A DNA stretch of 64,000 nucleotides from contig DASXWH010000084.1 in the NCBI GenBank assembly GCA_036503775.1, forward strand, positions 8,812 to 72,811, written 5' to 3'. Each line of letters opens with the position of its first letter. Position 1 is the first letter of the stretch. This document shows, in pieces, positions 44,852 to 54,090 of this stretch. The notes beneath the pieces were generated by a model, which saw only the letters and a list, made by a program, of their open reading frames with translations, had not been told where the DNA came from and ran no database searches. A program made the position numbers and the translations under genes. The DNA is from Ohtaekwangia sp036503775 (GTDB taxonomy: Bacteria > Bacteroidota > Bacteroidia > Cytophagales > Cyclobacteriaceae).

Positions 44852-45538
44852 GTGATCCCTCTTTTACTATTGCATGGCGCATTAGGATCTGCGGATCAAT
44901 TGGCTCCGCTCAGGAGGATACTTAACGAATCCAAGCCTGCTGTACATTCCCTCAATTTCTCCGGGCATAGTGGTGAAGCTTTTTCGGCTTCCGGCTTTGG
45001 TATTGACATCTTTGCGCATGATATTCTTACTTTCCTGAATAAAGGAGAAATACCCGTGGTTGATATTTTTGGGTATAGCATGGGTGGCTATGTAGCGTTG
45101 TGGTTTGCTTTTAACTATCCCGAAAGAGTTAACCGCATTATAACATTAGGGACAAAATTCGATTGGAGCCCAACGTCAGCAGAGAAGGAAATCCGAAAAT
45201 TAGATCCTGAGAAAATACAATTGAAGATACCTGCGTTTGCAAGAATCCTTGAACATCGTCATACACCAAATGACTGGAAGGAAGTGCTGCAGAAAACATC
45301 CTCAATGATGATTGACCTGGGAAACAAACCGCTGCTTACGGAAGATATCCTGAGAAGAACAGAAACCAAAACGATTATTGCTTTAGGTGATCAGGATGAT
45401 ATGGCCGATCGCTCGTACTCGAAGTATGTATCAGAAATAATACCGTCTGGCAAATTTGTACTCCTTGAAAATACTCCCCATCCCATTGAGAAAGTCGATC
45501 TCAATAGAATTGTAAAACTAATTTCAGAAGAATCGTAA
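44852..45538 (+). CDS. Alpha/beta hydrolase
   Basis: 228 residues with a GTG start 12 nt after the desaturase stop. The oxyanion loop is LLHGALGSADQL, the nucleophile elbow GYSMGG with Ser76; Asp in ALGDQDDMAD and His in NTPHPIEKV complete a plausible triad. The fold is the small-lipase/esterase type (MenH/BioH-like), but substrate is unknown. The last 15 nt overlap the convergent STN-protein gene. Confidence 0.88.
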   Translation: MIPLLLLHGALGSADQLAPLRRILNESKPAVHSLNFSGHSGEAFSASGFGIDIFAHDILTFLNKGEIPVVDIFGYSMGGYVALWFAFNYPERVNRIITLGTKFDWSPTSAEKEIRKLDPEKIQLKIPAFARILEHRHTPNDWKEVLQKTSSMMIDLGNKPLLTEDILRRTETKTIIALGDQDDMADRSYSKYVSEIIPSGKFVLLENTPHPIEKVDLNRIVKLISEES

Positions 45539-47413
45539 TCCGATTTTAGCGCCCCACCACATCTTGAGATTGATATCATTGGAGTACGTTTTTTCATAGA
45601 TCACATTGGGCTTATAATCTGTGAATATCTCCGGATAGTTAGCATACGCTACATCAGTAACCTGGCCATTTAAGGTAGCTCCTAAAGCAATCGCAAACTT
45701 TCGCGCAGCCTGAAACTCCAATCCCAGATAAAGTTTGTTTATCAGGTTGATCTTTTCAATTTGATCTCCCTTAACAACCTGGTTTGAGGTCAAATCAATA
45801 TTCAGGAAAAGCTTGCGGGAAAGCCGAGGAGAAGTACCAAGACCGTAACCGAATGTCCATACAACTGAATCTTTTTCAAACGAATCAGGCTTGGCACCAA
45901 TCGTAAAGATGTTGTAAAACTGATGTACACCCGTTCTGAAAGACAAATTGCTGTAGAAGATTTCATCAGCGCTTATCTCCAGCTTATGATAGCCACCCTT
46001 TGCGACAATACTTATAAAACCTACCGGAACGCCCTGCATAGAATCAGCTATATTGATGAGCCCCACCTGTGAGCCTTTGATTGCACGCGCATAGTTTATC
46101 AATCCTACCTGTACACCAGACATCGTATCGGGAGCAAGGTTCAGGAGTCCGGCAATTTGTGAACCGGTCATGTTTTCATGGGTGTAATTCATTACTCCGG
46201 CAAGCTGAACACCCGATATGCTACCACCAACAAAATTCATAAGTCCGGCTATATTGGCATGATAGCTGTCATCTTCTGAAAAATTAAAAAGTCCGGCAAT
46301 AGCCGGACCTTTCAACGTTCCGAGAGTGATATTCCCTATCCCGGCCATTTTCAATCCTTGTGAATCTTTATTCATAAAATTGCCTATTCCAGTCACGGCA
46401 ATGGTGGATGATTCGCTCCAGTAAAAATTGCTGATTCCTGAAATTTGCAAGCCATTTGTGTAGCCACGATTAGCATTTACCAAGCCGGCTATTTGAGCGC
46501 CTCGTGTCTTGCCCGATACACCATTTATCCATCCTGCCAGCTGAACACCTTCTACATCACCCCGGACTGCATTGAAGAGACCTGCCATTTCAAATTTCTG
46601 AACACCTAATGAATAACCACCCAGCAGGTTTACCGAAAAATCGTTGATAACATTTCCACTCAGTGTACCATTGCTCCCAACAAAAGGGAATACTGAAAAT
46701 TGAAAATCACGATAAATGGTATCATCGATGTTTTCTATGTTAATGGCGGATTGAGTGGCTCGTTTGGTGGCTAAAAAAAAACGCTTCACTTTTTTTCCTA
46801 CACTATCAGCCGCAATGCCAATCTTGTTTGTGGTATTCTTTATTTTGATATTAATCAGACTTCGCTTGTCGGGTGAAACGGAAATAGTAGTGTCGGCATA
46901 ATTCTGCCGGTTAATGACGAGTTTGAGTTCTTCCTGAGTAGGCGGTTTGGGTACGCTCATCTGAAAATATCCATACTCATCGGTTATTACAGCCGACATA
47001 GAAACCGGATCATACACACTCACATTTCGTAAGCGTTGACCGGTTGATTCATCAATAATGTAACCGCTTACTTTCTGGGTATCCTTAGCCTTCTGTGCCT
47101 TTGTCAGTATGATATGTTTCTTGCGTTCTTTATACTCAAGTGATCCTTCAAAAAACTGGTCGAGAATCTGGCGGACAGTCATGTTCCTGAATTCGCCCGT
47201 GATTTTACGATTGGTATTGATTATACCCGAGTTGTATGAAAATGTAAAACGACCAAGCTCAGCAATTTTTTTCAGCACTGCAGGAAGGGGTTCCTGATCA
47301 AATGATATGGTGATGACTTTCTCAAGCAAGGGTGTAGGTGATGTTTCCTCAGCCGCACACACAAGGGGCAGGAACAGGACCCATAACAAAAATAATGGCT
47401 TACTGAGCTTCAC
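45524..47413 (-). CDS. STN and CarboxypepD_reg protein with LA_2272-like surface repeats
   Basis: 629 residues from a GTG at 47413, which gives a clean signal peptide (MKLSKPLFLLWVLFLPLVCA); a TTG 21 nt upstream is possible. An STN domain (about 30-85, ITISFDQEPLPAVLKKIAEL) is followed by a carboxypeptidase-regulatory-like domain (about 95-165, VSGYIIDESTGQRL), then about 12-13 short repeats of the pattern GxQxAGLxN (for example GAQIAGLVN, GSQIAGLLN, GSQVGLIN) at about 245-450, and a C-terminal beta-barrel-like part ending in an aromatic RFF. There is no TonB-dependent receptor plug. It overlaps fecR, suggesting the STN domain may talk to FecR. Confidence 0.8.
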   Translation of the reverse strand: MKLSKPLFLLWVLFLPLVCAAEETSPTPLLEKVITISFDQEPLPAVLKKIAELGRFTFSYNSGIINTNRKITGEFRNMTVRQILDQFFEGSLEYKERKKHIILTKAQKAKDTQKVSGYIIDESTGQRLRNVSVYDPVSMSAVITDEYGYFQMSVPKPPTQEELKLVINRQNYADTTISVSPDKRSLINIKIKNTTNKIGIAADSVGKKVKRFFLATKRATQSAINIENIDDTIYRDFQFSVFPFVGSNGTLSGNVINDFSVNLLGGYSLGVQKFEMAGLFNAVRGDVEGVQLAGWINGVSGKTRGAQIAGLVNANRGYTNGLQISGISNFYWSESSTIAVTGIGNFMNKDSQGLKMAGIGNITLGTLKGPAIAGLFNFSEDDSYHANIAGLMNFVGGSISGVQLAGVMNYTHENMTGSQIAGLLNLAPDTMSGVQVGLINYARAIKGSQVGLINIADSMQGVPVGFISIVAKGGYHKLEISADEIFYSNLSFRTGVHQFYNIFTIGAKPDSFEKDSVVWTFGYGLGTSPRLSRKLFLNIDLTSNQVVKGDQIEKINLINKLYLGLEFQAARKFAIALGATLNGQVTDVAYANYPEIFTDYKPNVIYEKTYSNDINLKMWWGAKIGLRFF

Positions 47414-48401
47414 AACCCTGACCCTCCAGCACAATTTCAGTTGCTGATTCCTGCACAGAAAGATTTAGCGTCTCTGCCAGCACAGCAGCAATTTCAGTGA
47501 TGTCTTCCTCATTGAATGACACCGTTACGCGACAGGTTTTTAATGAATCACCGATCACGATCTTTTTATCATAGACCCTGTTAAGTGCGTCAATTACCGA
47601 ACCGAGGTCACTATCGCTGAAGCTGAAGAATTTGGTTTTGTATGCAAGGGTATTGGTTTCCGGTTGCTCAATGGAAAATGTCTTTGTTGTTTTATCATAG
47701 ACACCCTTTCCATTTGCTTTCAACCGGATTCCCGGATTACTATCGGTAAAGAATTCCACCTCTCCTTCTATCACAATAACCTCTACGGTGTTACTCTCGG
47801 GGTAAGCGGTAACATTGAAAGACGTTCCGATATCACGAACGTAAATTCCCTCAGCCTCTACCAGGAATTTTTTGTTATCCTCATGGTTAATTGTAAAGTA
47901 CGCTTCTCCACGAAGCTTAACCTTGTGGGTTTTCTTTTTCTTGTCGTATTCATAGGCAAGCTTCGTTTGCTTGTTCAAAAACACATTGCTTCCGTCAGGA
48001 AGTGTATCAATTTTTGTTTTTTGGTCAGCAACTACTTCAACCGAATCAGATCGGCCTGATAACACCGTACGGTACAGTAAAAATCCAACTCCTAATACAA
48101 CAATAACACTGGCAGCTATCCTCAAAAAGGAAAAGCCTGAATTACGTTGAGGCAGTGTTCTTACTTTCGGATCATCTTTAAGTTTCGTCCGAAGGCGATT
48201 CCATGCTGCGTCTGCATCAAACTCCTGTAATTCCTCGACAGCCGAAGCCTTTTCAAAAATGACTTTGATCTGATTGAAGTACTGACTGTTAATGTCGTTT
48301 CTGTCTTTCCACTGCTCTATAAAAGCAGTTTCTTCTGCAGTACTTTCACCAGCCAGATATTTGCCAATTAATTCATCAATATCGTTTTCGAAGTTTTGCA
48401 A
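47400..48401 (-). CDS. FecR-type anti-sigma factor
   Basis: 333 residues: a cytoplasmic N-terminal region with AWNRLRTKLKDD, a single membrane helix near residues 90-110 (LRIAASVIVVLGVGFLLY), the periplasmic FecR domain (VVADQKTKIDTLPDGSNVFLNKQTKLAYEYD ... AYFTINHEDNKKFLVEAEG) and a C-terminal DUF4974 part (FSFSDSDLGSVIDALNRVYDKKIVI). It should hold or activate the upstream ECF sigma factor depending on a periplasmic cue. It overlaps the STN gene by 14 nt and lies 9 nt after the sigma gene. Confidence 0.93.
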   Translation of the reverse strand: MQNFENDIDELIGKYLAGESTAEETAFIEQWKDRNDINSQYFNQIKVIFEKASAVEELQEFDADAAWNRLRTKLKDDPKVRTLPQRNSGFSFLRIAASVIVVLGVGFLLYRTVLSGRSDSVEVVADQKTKIDTLPDGSNVFLNKQTKLAYEYDKKKKTHKVKLRGEAYFTINHEDNKKFLVEAEGIYVRDIGTSFNVTAYPESNTVEVIVIEGEVEFFTDSNPGIRLKANGKGVYDKTTKTFSIEQPETNTLAYKTKFFSFSDSDLGSVIDALNRVYDKKIVIGDSLKTCRVTVSFNEEDITEIAAVLAETLNLSVQESATEIVLEGQGCEAQ

Positions 48402-48410
48402 TTCTATTTT

Positions 48411-48986
48411 TTATATAAATCCATTCATCAGTATGATCAACAGCGGAAGATAATCCTTCAACTGCTCACGCATTATTTTCAAAGCCTTTCCCATTTGATT
48501 TTCTACCGTTTTCACGGATAGCTCAAGTTGATCTGCTATTTCAGCATACTTTAATTCTTCAAACCGGCTCAACTTAAAAATCAGCCGGCACTGTTCAGGC
48601 AATTTTTCCATAGCTTCGGAAATCCTCGTTTCCAGTTCTGAAGCCATAACGGTTCGTGATACTGACTCAACACTGCGCTCCGCTAAAGCAAGTTCAGCCG
48701 TTACATGTTTTTGCTTGATCTTTTCATGCTTGATCACATTAAGACATGCATTGCGAACCATGGCATACAGATACGGTTTTACGCCAGTCCGGATCTCCAT
48801 CCCATCACGTTTCTCCCACACGGAAAGAAAAGTGGATTGGACAATCTCCTCAGCCTCATCCCGGTCTTGAATGAAGGTATAGGCGTAATTACAAAGGGGT
48901 TGATAAAAGGTCTTAAACAGCATCTCAAAAGCAGTTATATCGCCATTTTTAAGCGAAGCGAGGGTTAGCTTTTCCGGGAATTCCAC
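48411..48986 (-). CDS. ECF RNA polymerase sigma factor (Bacteroidota FecI-like)
   Basis: 191 residues with sigma region 2 (LFKTFYQPLCNYAYTFIQDRDEAEEIVQSTFLSVWEKR) and region 4 (LPEQCRLIFKLSRFEELKYAEIADQLELSVKTVENQMGKAL); there is no region 3. It is the first gene of a sigma-FecR-STN run. In Bacteroidota such loci usually end in a SusC/TonB receptor, but here the effector is the STN-repeat protein. Targets are unknown. Confidence 0.94.
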   Translation of the reverse strand: MEFPEKLTLASLKNGDITAFEMLFKTFYQPLCNYAYTFIQDRDEAEEIVQSTFLSVWEKRDGMEIRTGVKPYLYAMVRNACLNVIKHEKIKQKHVTAELALAERSVESVSRTVMASELETRISEAMEKLPEQCRLIFKLSRFEELKYAEIADQLELSVKTVENQMGKALKIMREQLKDYLPLLIILMNGFI

Positions 48987-49083
48987 TGCTTTGGGTCTTC
49001 TTAACAGCGAAATTTACGGTTTTACAGCTTTGCGGATATGACAATTGAAAAAACTTTTACCCCTATGTTCATTGGATTTTTTT

Positions 49084-49674
49084 TCAAAATGGTTCTCCTA
49101 CCCAAAATAAGGCAGGTGATTGGATCCGTATTGTTCCGTCATGAATGGATTCTGTCTGTGAACCCTTGAAAATCAAGCCTTCAAAAACCATCTTCTGATC
49201 ACGACTGACTTGCCGGATGGACAACTGGCTTTTAGCCGGCATCCACTTTTCAAAACGTCCCCGGCAAAGCGACCACTTTTCTGTATGCGAGAAGACATTG
49301 ATGGTGAAAGAAGTGTAGCCCTCAAGAAGATCAAACCGGTCAGAATCGGGATCCATCATCAGGTTTACCGAATGCTGTTTGACCGATAAGCAATAGTCGA
49401 GTGCGTTGGCTATGGAGTTATCATTCGGTTTGCCGGAGATGACCTGAAGTGGAAATTGATCTGACAGCAATTGATGGATTGTCTCCTCTTCCAATGTGGT
49501 TTGGATGACGACATCTATTTTTATTCCCCAGCTCTTTACAGCTTCCAGGGCTGTATCCACCACTACCACCAAAGGAACCCACTCTAACAATGGTTCGGCT
49601 AATTCATGCGATGTCGCATCAACAATAATCAATGCCGGTTCCTGACCTTCTCTTACAAAATGGTGAGACGACAT
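49084..49674 (-). CDS. Thiamine-pyrophosphokinase-fold protein lacking catalytic residues
   Basis: 196 residues from the ATG at 49674. A longer frame to 49941 runs into the neighbouring glycosidase gene and is not credible. The layout MSSHHFVREGQEPALIIVDA, LLEWVPLVVVVDTAL, KIDVVIQTTLEEE and SGKPNDNSIANALDYCL follows Bacteroidota thiamine-pyrophosphokinase-like proteins, and FEKWMPAKSQLSI begins the C-terminal beta domain ending FWVGEPF. Where true TPK has GDFDS and DQDKTDxxKAL, this protein has IQTTLEE and KPNDNSIANAL, so metal- and ATP-binding acids are gone. It is probably a non-catalytic paralogue; role unknown. Confidence 0.7.
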   Translation of the reverse strand: MSSHHFVREGQEPALIIVDATSHELAEPLLEWVPLVVVVDTALEAVKSWGIKIDVVIQTTLEEETIHQLLSDQFPLQVISGKPNDNSIANALDYCLSVKQHSVNLMMDPDSDRFDLLEGYTSFTINVFSHTEKWSLCRGRFEKWMPAKSQLSIRQVSRDQKMVFEGLIFKGSQTESIHDGTIRIQSPALFWVGEPF

Positions 49675-49726
49675 CTTCTGAATTTCGAAACGTTGTAATC
49701 TGGTAAAGTAAGAACTTAACCTGTTG

Positions 49727-50731
49727 CTATTTAGCTTGTAATGCGGCTTTGAAATATTTACCCTGTCGTGAAGGCGTAAAATTCCAATCCGTAAAAAGCA
49801 TAGGTGACCAGTGCGGATCAAAGACCCAAACCGTATAGGAGATACCTCTCTCCTTGCAATACTTTGTAATCGCTTCACCGTATGACTCATCGCTGATAAC
49901 GGGAATGTGGGCACCTTTGTCATCGGGACCACAAAATCCAATCTCCGTCAACAACAATGGATATTTCTCAGCAACAAACCCCCAATCTTCAGTCCACTGT
50001 TTTTCCCAGGGTTTGTTTCGTTTCATCGGATACGGATGGCTCACATAAGCAACTCCTTCCGCATTGATGGGATCAGTGGCCACCGGTTTCAGATCATACG
50101 CCCAGTTAAATCCGCCTACCAGCACCACAGTTTTAGCTTCATGCGCACGGATGATTCCAATCATTTCTTCAATGAGGCCCTTCCATTGAGACCATGAACA
50201 TTGTCCCAACTGACCATTATAAATTGTGGGCTCATTGAAAAGCTCAAAGAAAGCTACCGTGGTGTTATCCTTATACTGTTTGGACATGGTGCGCCAGAAT
50301 TCAAAAGTTTCTTTTTGCGTGGTTTCATAGATATCACTCTGATACATTTCCGTTCTGAGATTGCCTATGCTATGCCAATCAATAATCACATACATACCTG
50401 CTTCTTTAGCCCAGGCAATTCCCTGATCCAGTAATTTGATATAATTTTCTTTTCCTTGTTCACGCCAGGCAACCGGATGCACGGGGAAACGGGTAATGTT
50501 AGCGCCCCAGTTTTTCATTTCCTGGAAGTATTCTTTATTCCAATGACCTTCCTTCACTAATTTATTGGGATCACTTGTATCCAAACCCCGGAACACAACA
50601 GGGCTGCCATCAGCTTTTACGAATTTATTTCCCTTGACACTGATTCGGCTTAGTTCTGGAACCTGGGCATAACTGCAAACGGAAATAAAGGCAGCTAAAA
50701 GAAACAGCAGGCCTGTGGGGTAATTTTTCAT
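49727..50731 (-). CDS. Secreted GH5 family glycosidase (cellulase/mannanase-like)
   Basis: 334 residues from the ATG at 50731, which begins a proper signal peptide (MKNYPTGLLFLLAAFISVCSYAQ); an upstream start only adds eight residues. The GH5 barrel motifs are present: GANITRFPVHP, VIIDWHS, the acid/base Glu167 in ELFNEP and the nucleophile Glu263 in LTEIGF, with VSHPYPMK in between. It should cleave beta-1,4-linked glucan or mannan in the periplasm or outside. No sorting tail is seen. It is divergent from the DUF4254 gene. Confidence 0.92.
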   Translation of the reverse strand: MKNYPTGLLFLLAAFISVCSYAQVPELSRISVKGNKFVKADGSPVVFRGLDTSDPNKLVKEGHWNKEYFQEMKNWGANITRFPVHPVAWREQGKENYIKLLDQGIAWAKEAGMYVIIDWHSIGNLRTEMYQSDIYETTQKETFEFWRTMSKQYKDNTTVAFFELFNEPTIYNGQLGQCSWSQWKGLIEEMIGIIRAHEAKTVVLVGGFNWAYDLKPVATDPINAEGVAYVSHPYPMKRNKPWEKQWTEDWGFVAEKYPLLLTEIGFCGPDDKGAHIPVISDESYGEAITKYCKERGISYTVWVFDPHWSPMLFTDWNFTPSRQGKYFKAALQAK

Positions 50732-50831
50732 GATCAGTATGTGTTTATTAACCATTAAATTAATGGAAAAAATGATGAGGCAATTTAGTTGTAATAAAGT
50801 AGCTGTAAATTGTGCTCATAAACTATAAAGT

Positions 50832-51440
50832 ATGTTATCCGCGGATCAGTGTTATGCCATTTTTCAACGAAGTATTGACGATTACCACCTGAATGACCAT
50901 GTGGATACGCCACTAAAAAATTCATATTCTACGGGAAGTTTTGAAGCACTGCTGTATCATAAGAATTGGATTGACACAGTTCAATGGCACCTGGAAGACA
51001 TTATTCGTTTACCTGAAATTAATCCGGCTGAGGGTATTCTGATCAAAAGGCGAATTGATAAATCCAACCAGGACCGGACTGATATGGTTGAAAAAATTGA
51101 CGATTACTTTCTGGAGCAATTCAAAAGCGTAGTACCCAAACCAGGTGCACGCATTAATTCCGAAACACCGGCCTGGTTAATGGACCGCATGAGCATATTG
51201 ATGCTGAAGATCTTTCACATGCGTGAGCAGGTTGAACGAAAAGATGCAAGCCCTGAACACATTGCCAAATGCCAGATCAAACTGGCCACGTTGCTGGAGC
51301 AACAAAATGACATGCGACTTGCCTTTGACGAGCTGATGGAAGATATTGGAACAGGAACACGCAGGTTCAAAGTATATCGTCAGATGAAAATGTATAATGA
51401 TGAGTCCTTGAACCCCATGCTATACGGACAGAAAAAATAA
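50832..51440 (+). CDS. DUF4254 domain protein
   Basis: 202 residues, soluble and helical, with the family N-terminus CYAIFQRSIDDYHLNDHVDTP and the block IDTVQWHLEDIIRLPEIN. DUF4254 genes almost always precede a GT9 glycosyltransferase in Bacteroidota, as here (6 nt gap), suggesting a role in surface-glycan or LPS synthesis. Biochemical activity is unknown. Confidence 0.88.
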   Translation: MLSADQCYAIFQRSIDDYHLNDHVDTPLKNSYSTGSFEALLYHKNWIDTVQWHLEDIIRLPEINPAEGILIKRRIDKSNQDRTDMVEKIDDYFLEQFKSVVPKPGARINSETPAWLMDRMSILMLKIFHMREQVERKDASPEHIAKCQIKLATLLEQQNDMRLAFDELMEDIGTGTRRFKVYRQMKMYNDESLNPMLYGQKK

Positions 51441-51446
51441 CAGACC

Positions 51447-52496
51447 TTGAAAAAGATCCTCATTCTCAGATTCTCAGCTATGGGTGACGTTGCACTGCTG
51501 GTGCCCGTGGTAAAATCATTGACAGCAGCTTACCCTGACGTTGAAGTTACTGTTGTTACACGGCCTAAGTTCGGGCCGTTGTTTTTTGATATGGAACGTG
51601 TTAACGTTTTCCCTGCAGATGTGGATTACACCTATACGGGTGTACTCGGTATCCGTGACCTGTTTGGCAAGCTGCTGCGAAAAGGACCCTACGATGTAGT
51701 TATGGATATGCATGACCATATCCGCACCGTGATGCTGAGATCCCTTTTCAAACTCTTTGGTTCACGCGTTGTTGTTTTTGATAAAGGACGCAAAGAAAAA
51801 AATGCGTTTACCAAAAAAGAAAACAAAGTTGTAAGCAAATTGCCACATACGGTAGAGCGTTACAGGCTGGCCTTTGAAAACGCAGGATATCCATTCTCCA
51901 TCACCAGTGGACCATACCTTTCCCTCAGCGAATCCATTCAAAATGCTTCAGGTTGGTTTGGCTACAAAAAATCAGTTGAGCATGCTAAATGGATCGGGAT
52001 TGCTCCGTTTGCCATGCACAAATCAAAAATATGGCCATTGGAAAATTACGTTCCACTGATGGAAAAAATCATTCAGCAGATACCCGTGAAGTTTTTCTTT
52101 TTTGGCGGAGGTGAGAAAGAGATCAAATACTTTGAGTCTTTAAAGGAAAAATTCCCGGCCAATTGTGAGATTATTGCAGGTCAGCTAAAGCTCCGTCAGG
52201 AGATTGCCTTAATGAAACATCTCGATCTTATGCTCTGTGTGGATTCTTCCAACATGCATATGGCATCATTGGCCAATGTACCGTTACTGTCAATCTGGGG
52301 AGGAACTCATCCGGCTGTTGGATTTGGACCTTATGGATATCCTGAAGAAAGCATTCTTCAGATCGACCGAAATGAATTGCCGTGCAGGCCTTGTTCCGTA
52401 TATGGCAAGGAGAAATGTTACCGGGGAGATTTTGCATGTCTTACCCGTATCACTCCTGATCAGGTTGCAGATCGGGTACTCAAAGCCATTCCCTGA
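51447..52496 (+). CDS. GT9 family glycosyltransferase (heptosyltransferase-like)
   Basis: 349 residues with a TTG start 6 nt after DUF4254. The N-terminal ILILRFSAMGDVALLVPV and the donor-site region IGIAPFAMHKSKIWPLENY, FFFGGGEKE and LCVDSSNMHMASLANVPLLSIWGGTHPAVGFGP are GT9 signatures. Members transfer heptose or similar sugars from ADP-sugars to lipid A core. A C-terminal CRPCSVYGKEKCYRGDFAC cysteine cluster is typical for many Bacteroidota GT9 proteins. Likely an LPS core enzyme. Confidence 0.93.
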   Translation: MKKILILRFSAMGDVALLVPVVKSLTAAYPDVEVTVVTRPKFGPLFFDMERVNVFPADVDYTYTGVLGIRDLFGKLLRKGPYDVVMDMHDHIRTVMLRSLFKLFGSRVVVFDKGRKEKNAFTKKENKVVSKLPHTVERYRLAFENAGYPFSITSGPYLSLSESIQNASGWFGYKKSVEHAKWIGIAPFAMHKSKIWPLENYVPLMEKIIQQIPVKFFFFGGGEKEIKYFESLKEKFPANCEIIAGQLKLRQEIALMKHLDLMLCVDSSNMHMASLANVPLLSIWGGTHPAVGFGPYGYPEESILQIDRNELPCRPCSVYGKEKCYRGDFACLTRITPDQVADRVLKAIP

Positions 52497-52522
52497 TCCT
52501 TATCTTTTTCACCCCTTATTTC

Positions 52523-53140
52523 ATGAAACCTGAAATCAATACCATCATCTTTGATTTGGGAGGAGTCTTAATTGATTGGAACCCCCGTTACCTCTATCGA
52601 AAACTTTTTAAAACAGAGGAAGAAATATCCTGGTTTCTGCAAAACATCTGCACGAGTGAATGGAATGACCAACAGGATGCTGGGCGGTCATTTGAAGAAG
52701 CTACAGACGAGTTGGTAGCCAAACATCCGGAGTGGGAATCGCAGATCCGAGCGTGGTATGGACGATGGCAGGAAACGATCAATGGTTCTCTTCAGGAGAC
52801 GGTTGATATCCTCTCTCACTTTAAAAACAATTCAAACCATCGTTTATATGCTCTGACAAATTGGTCGGATCAGACTTTTCCCTGGGCGCTTGACAATTTT
52901 GAATTCCTTCACTGGTTTGAAGGAATCGTGGTGTCCGGAGTAGAAAAATCACGTAAGCCATTCCCTGAGTTTTATCGTATACTTTTTGATCGTTACAAGG
53001 TAGTTCCCCAACAGGCTTTATTCATTGATGATAACATCAAAAATATTGAGGGAGCAAAAGCGGTAGGTCTTCACACCATACATTTTGAGTCGCCACAAAA
53101 ACTTCGGGCCGATCTTATCCGGATGAGATTGCTGGATTAG
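52523..53140 (+). CDS. HAD-superfamily phosphatase
   Basis: 205 residues. Motif I is FDLGGVLIDWNP (nucleophile Asp near residue 11; the second position is Gly rather than Asp, as in many YihX-like HADs), motif II ALTNWSD, motif III Lys in SRKPFPEFYRILF, motif IV FIDDNIKNIEGA. It is close to the YihX/haloacid-dehalogenase-like group acting on sugar phosphates. The gene starts 26 nt after GT9. Confidence 0.9.
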   Translation: MKPEINTIIFDLGGVLIDWNPRYLYRKLFKTEEEISWFLQNICTSEWNDQQDAGRSFEEATDELVAKHPEWESQIRAWYGRWQETINGSLQETVDILSHFKNNSNHRLYALTNWSDQTFPWALDNFEFLHWFEGIVVSGVEKSRKPFPEFYRILFDRYKVVPQQALFIDDNIKNIEGAKAVGLHTIHFESPQKLRADLIRMRLLD

Positions 53141-53166
53141 GTTGTACCTTTGTTCCTGTACGAATC

Positions 53167-54090
53167 GTGAAAACACAGGACCACACAAGACTTGTTAAAT
53201 CTAAAGCAGCTGAACTTGGCTTCAGTTTCTGCGGTATTTCCAAAGCAGAATTTCTGGAAGAAGAAGCACCCCGGCTCGAAGAATGGCTTAAACGTGGCTA
53301 TCAGGGTAAGATGAGCTACCTTGAAAATCATTTTGACAAACGGCTTGATCCTTCGTTGTTGGTTCCGGGAGCCAAATCAGTGATTAGCCTTATTTACAAT
53401 TATTTTCCGCAGGCCGATCTGGCAGGTCAAAGTGACCTTAAGATTGCCAAGTATGCTTATGGAGAAGACTATCACTTTGTGATAAAAGACAAACTCAAAA
53501 TTCTTCTCGACTTCATCACCAAAACGATTGGTGAGGTTCATGGAAGGGCATTCGTTGATTCTGCTCCTGTTATGGAACGCACGCTGGCAAAAAGAAGCGG
53601 CCTGGGCTGGATTGGTAAAAACAGCTTGCTGCTGAACCGGGAAATGGGAAGCTTTTTTTTTCTGGCAGAACTGATTATTGATCTCCAACTCGACTATGAC
53701 GGCCCGATAAAAGACTACTGCGGCACATGTACTGCATGCATGGATGCATGCCCTACGGATGCCATTCCGCAGCCATACGTTGTTGACGGTAGTAAGTGCA
53801 TCTCTTACTTTACCATAGAGCTTAAAGAAGAAATACCGGCAGACGTAAAGGGAAAATTTGAGAACTGGATCTTCGGATGCGATATCTGTCAGGATGTTTG
53901 CCCCTGGAACAGTTTTTCAAAACCCCACCACGAAAATAAATTTGAACCTCATCCCCGGTTAAAAGAAATGAGTTCGGCCGAATGGAAAGAAATTACGGAA
54001 GAAGTTTTTCAAAACCTCTTCCGTAATTCAGCAGTAAAGCGAACAAAACTGGAAGGTCTTAAACGAAATATAAAATTTGTGACCGGCTGA
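53167..54090 (+). CDS. queG: Epoxyqueuosine reductase
   Basis: 307 residues with a GTG start 26 nt after the HAD gene. The N-terminal corrinoid/substrate domain has ERTLAKRSGLGWIGKNSLLLN, and two 4Fe-4S cluster motifs follow: CGTCTACMDACPTDAI and CDICQDVCPWN. QueG uses cobalamin to reduce epoxyqueuosine to queuosine in tRNA wobble position 34. Length (E. coli 379) is at the short end because the C-terminal HEAT-like tail is lacking, as in many Bacteroidota. Confidence 0.95.
   Translation: MKTQDHTRLVKSKAAELGFSFCGISKAEFLEEEAPRLEEWLKRGYQGKMSYLENHFDKRLDPSLLVPGAKSVISLIYNYFPQADLAGQSDLKIAKYAYGEDYHFVIKDKLKILLDFITKTIGEVHGRAFVDSAPVMERTLAKRSGLGWIGKNSLLLNREMGSFFFLAELIIDLQLDYDGPIKDYCGTCTACMDACPTDAIPQPYVVDGSKCISYFTIELKEEIPADVKGKFENWIFGCDICQDVCPWNSFSKPHHENKFEPHPRLKEMSSAEWKEITEEVFQNLFRNSAVKRTKLEGLKRNIKFVTG

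Noticed and set aside
46050..46600. Short regular repeats that could suggest a CRISPR or tandem DNA array
   Set aside because: Repeats are at the protein level (GxQxAGLxN) with variable DNA, and there are no spacers.
49675..49941. Extended N-terminus of the TPK-like gene
   Set aside because: It would overlap the glycosidase gene by more than 200 nt; the family N-terminus MSSHHFVREGQ begins at 49674.
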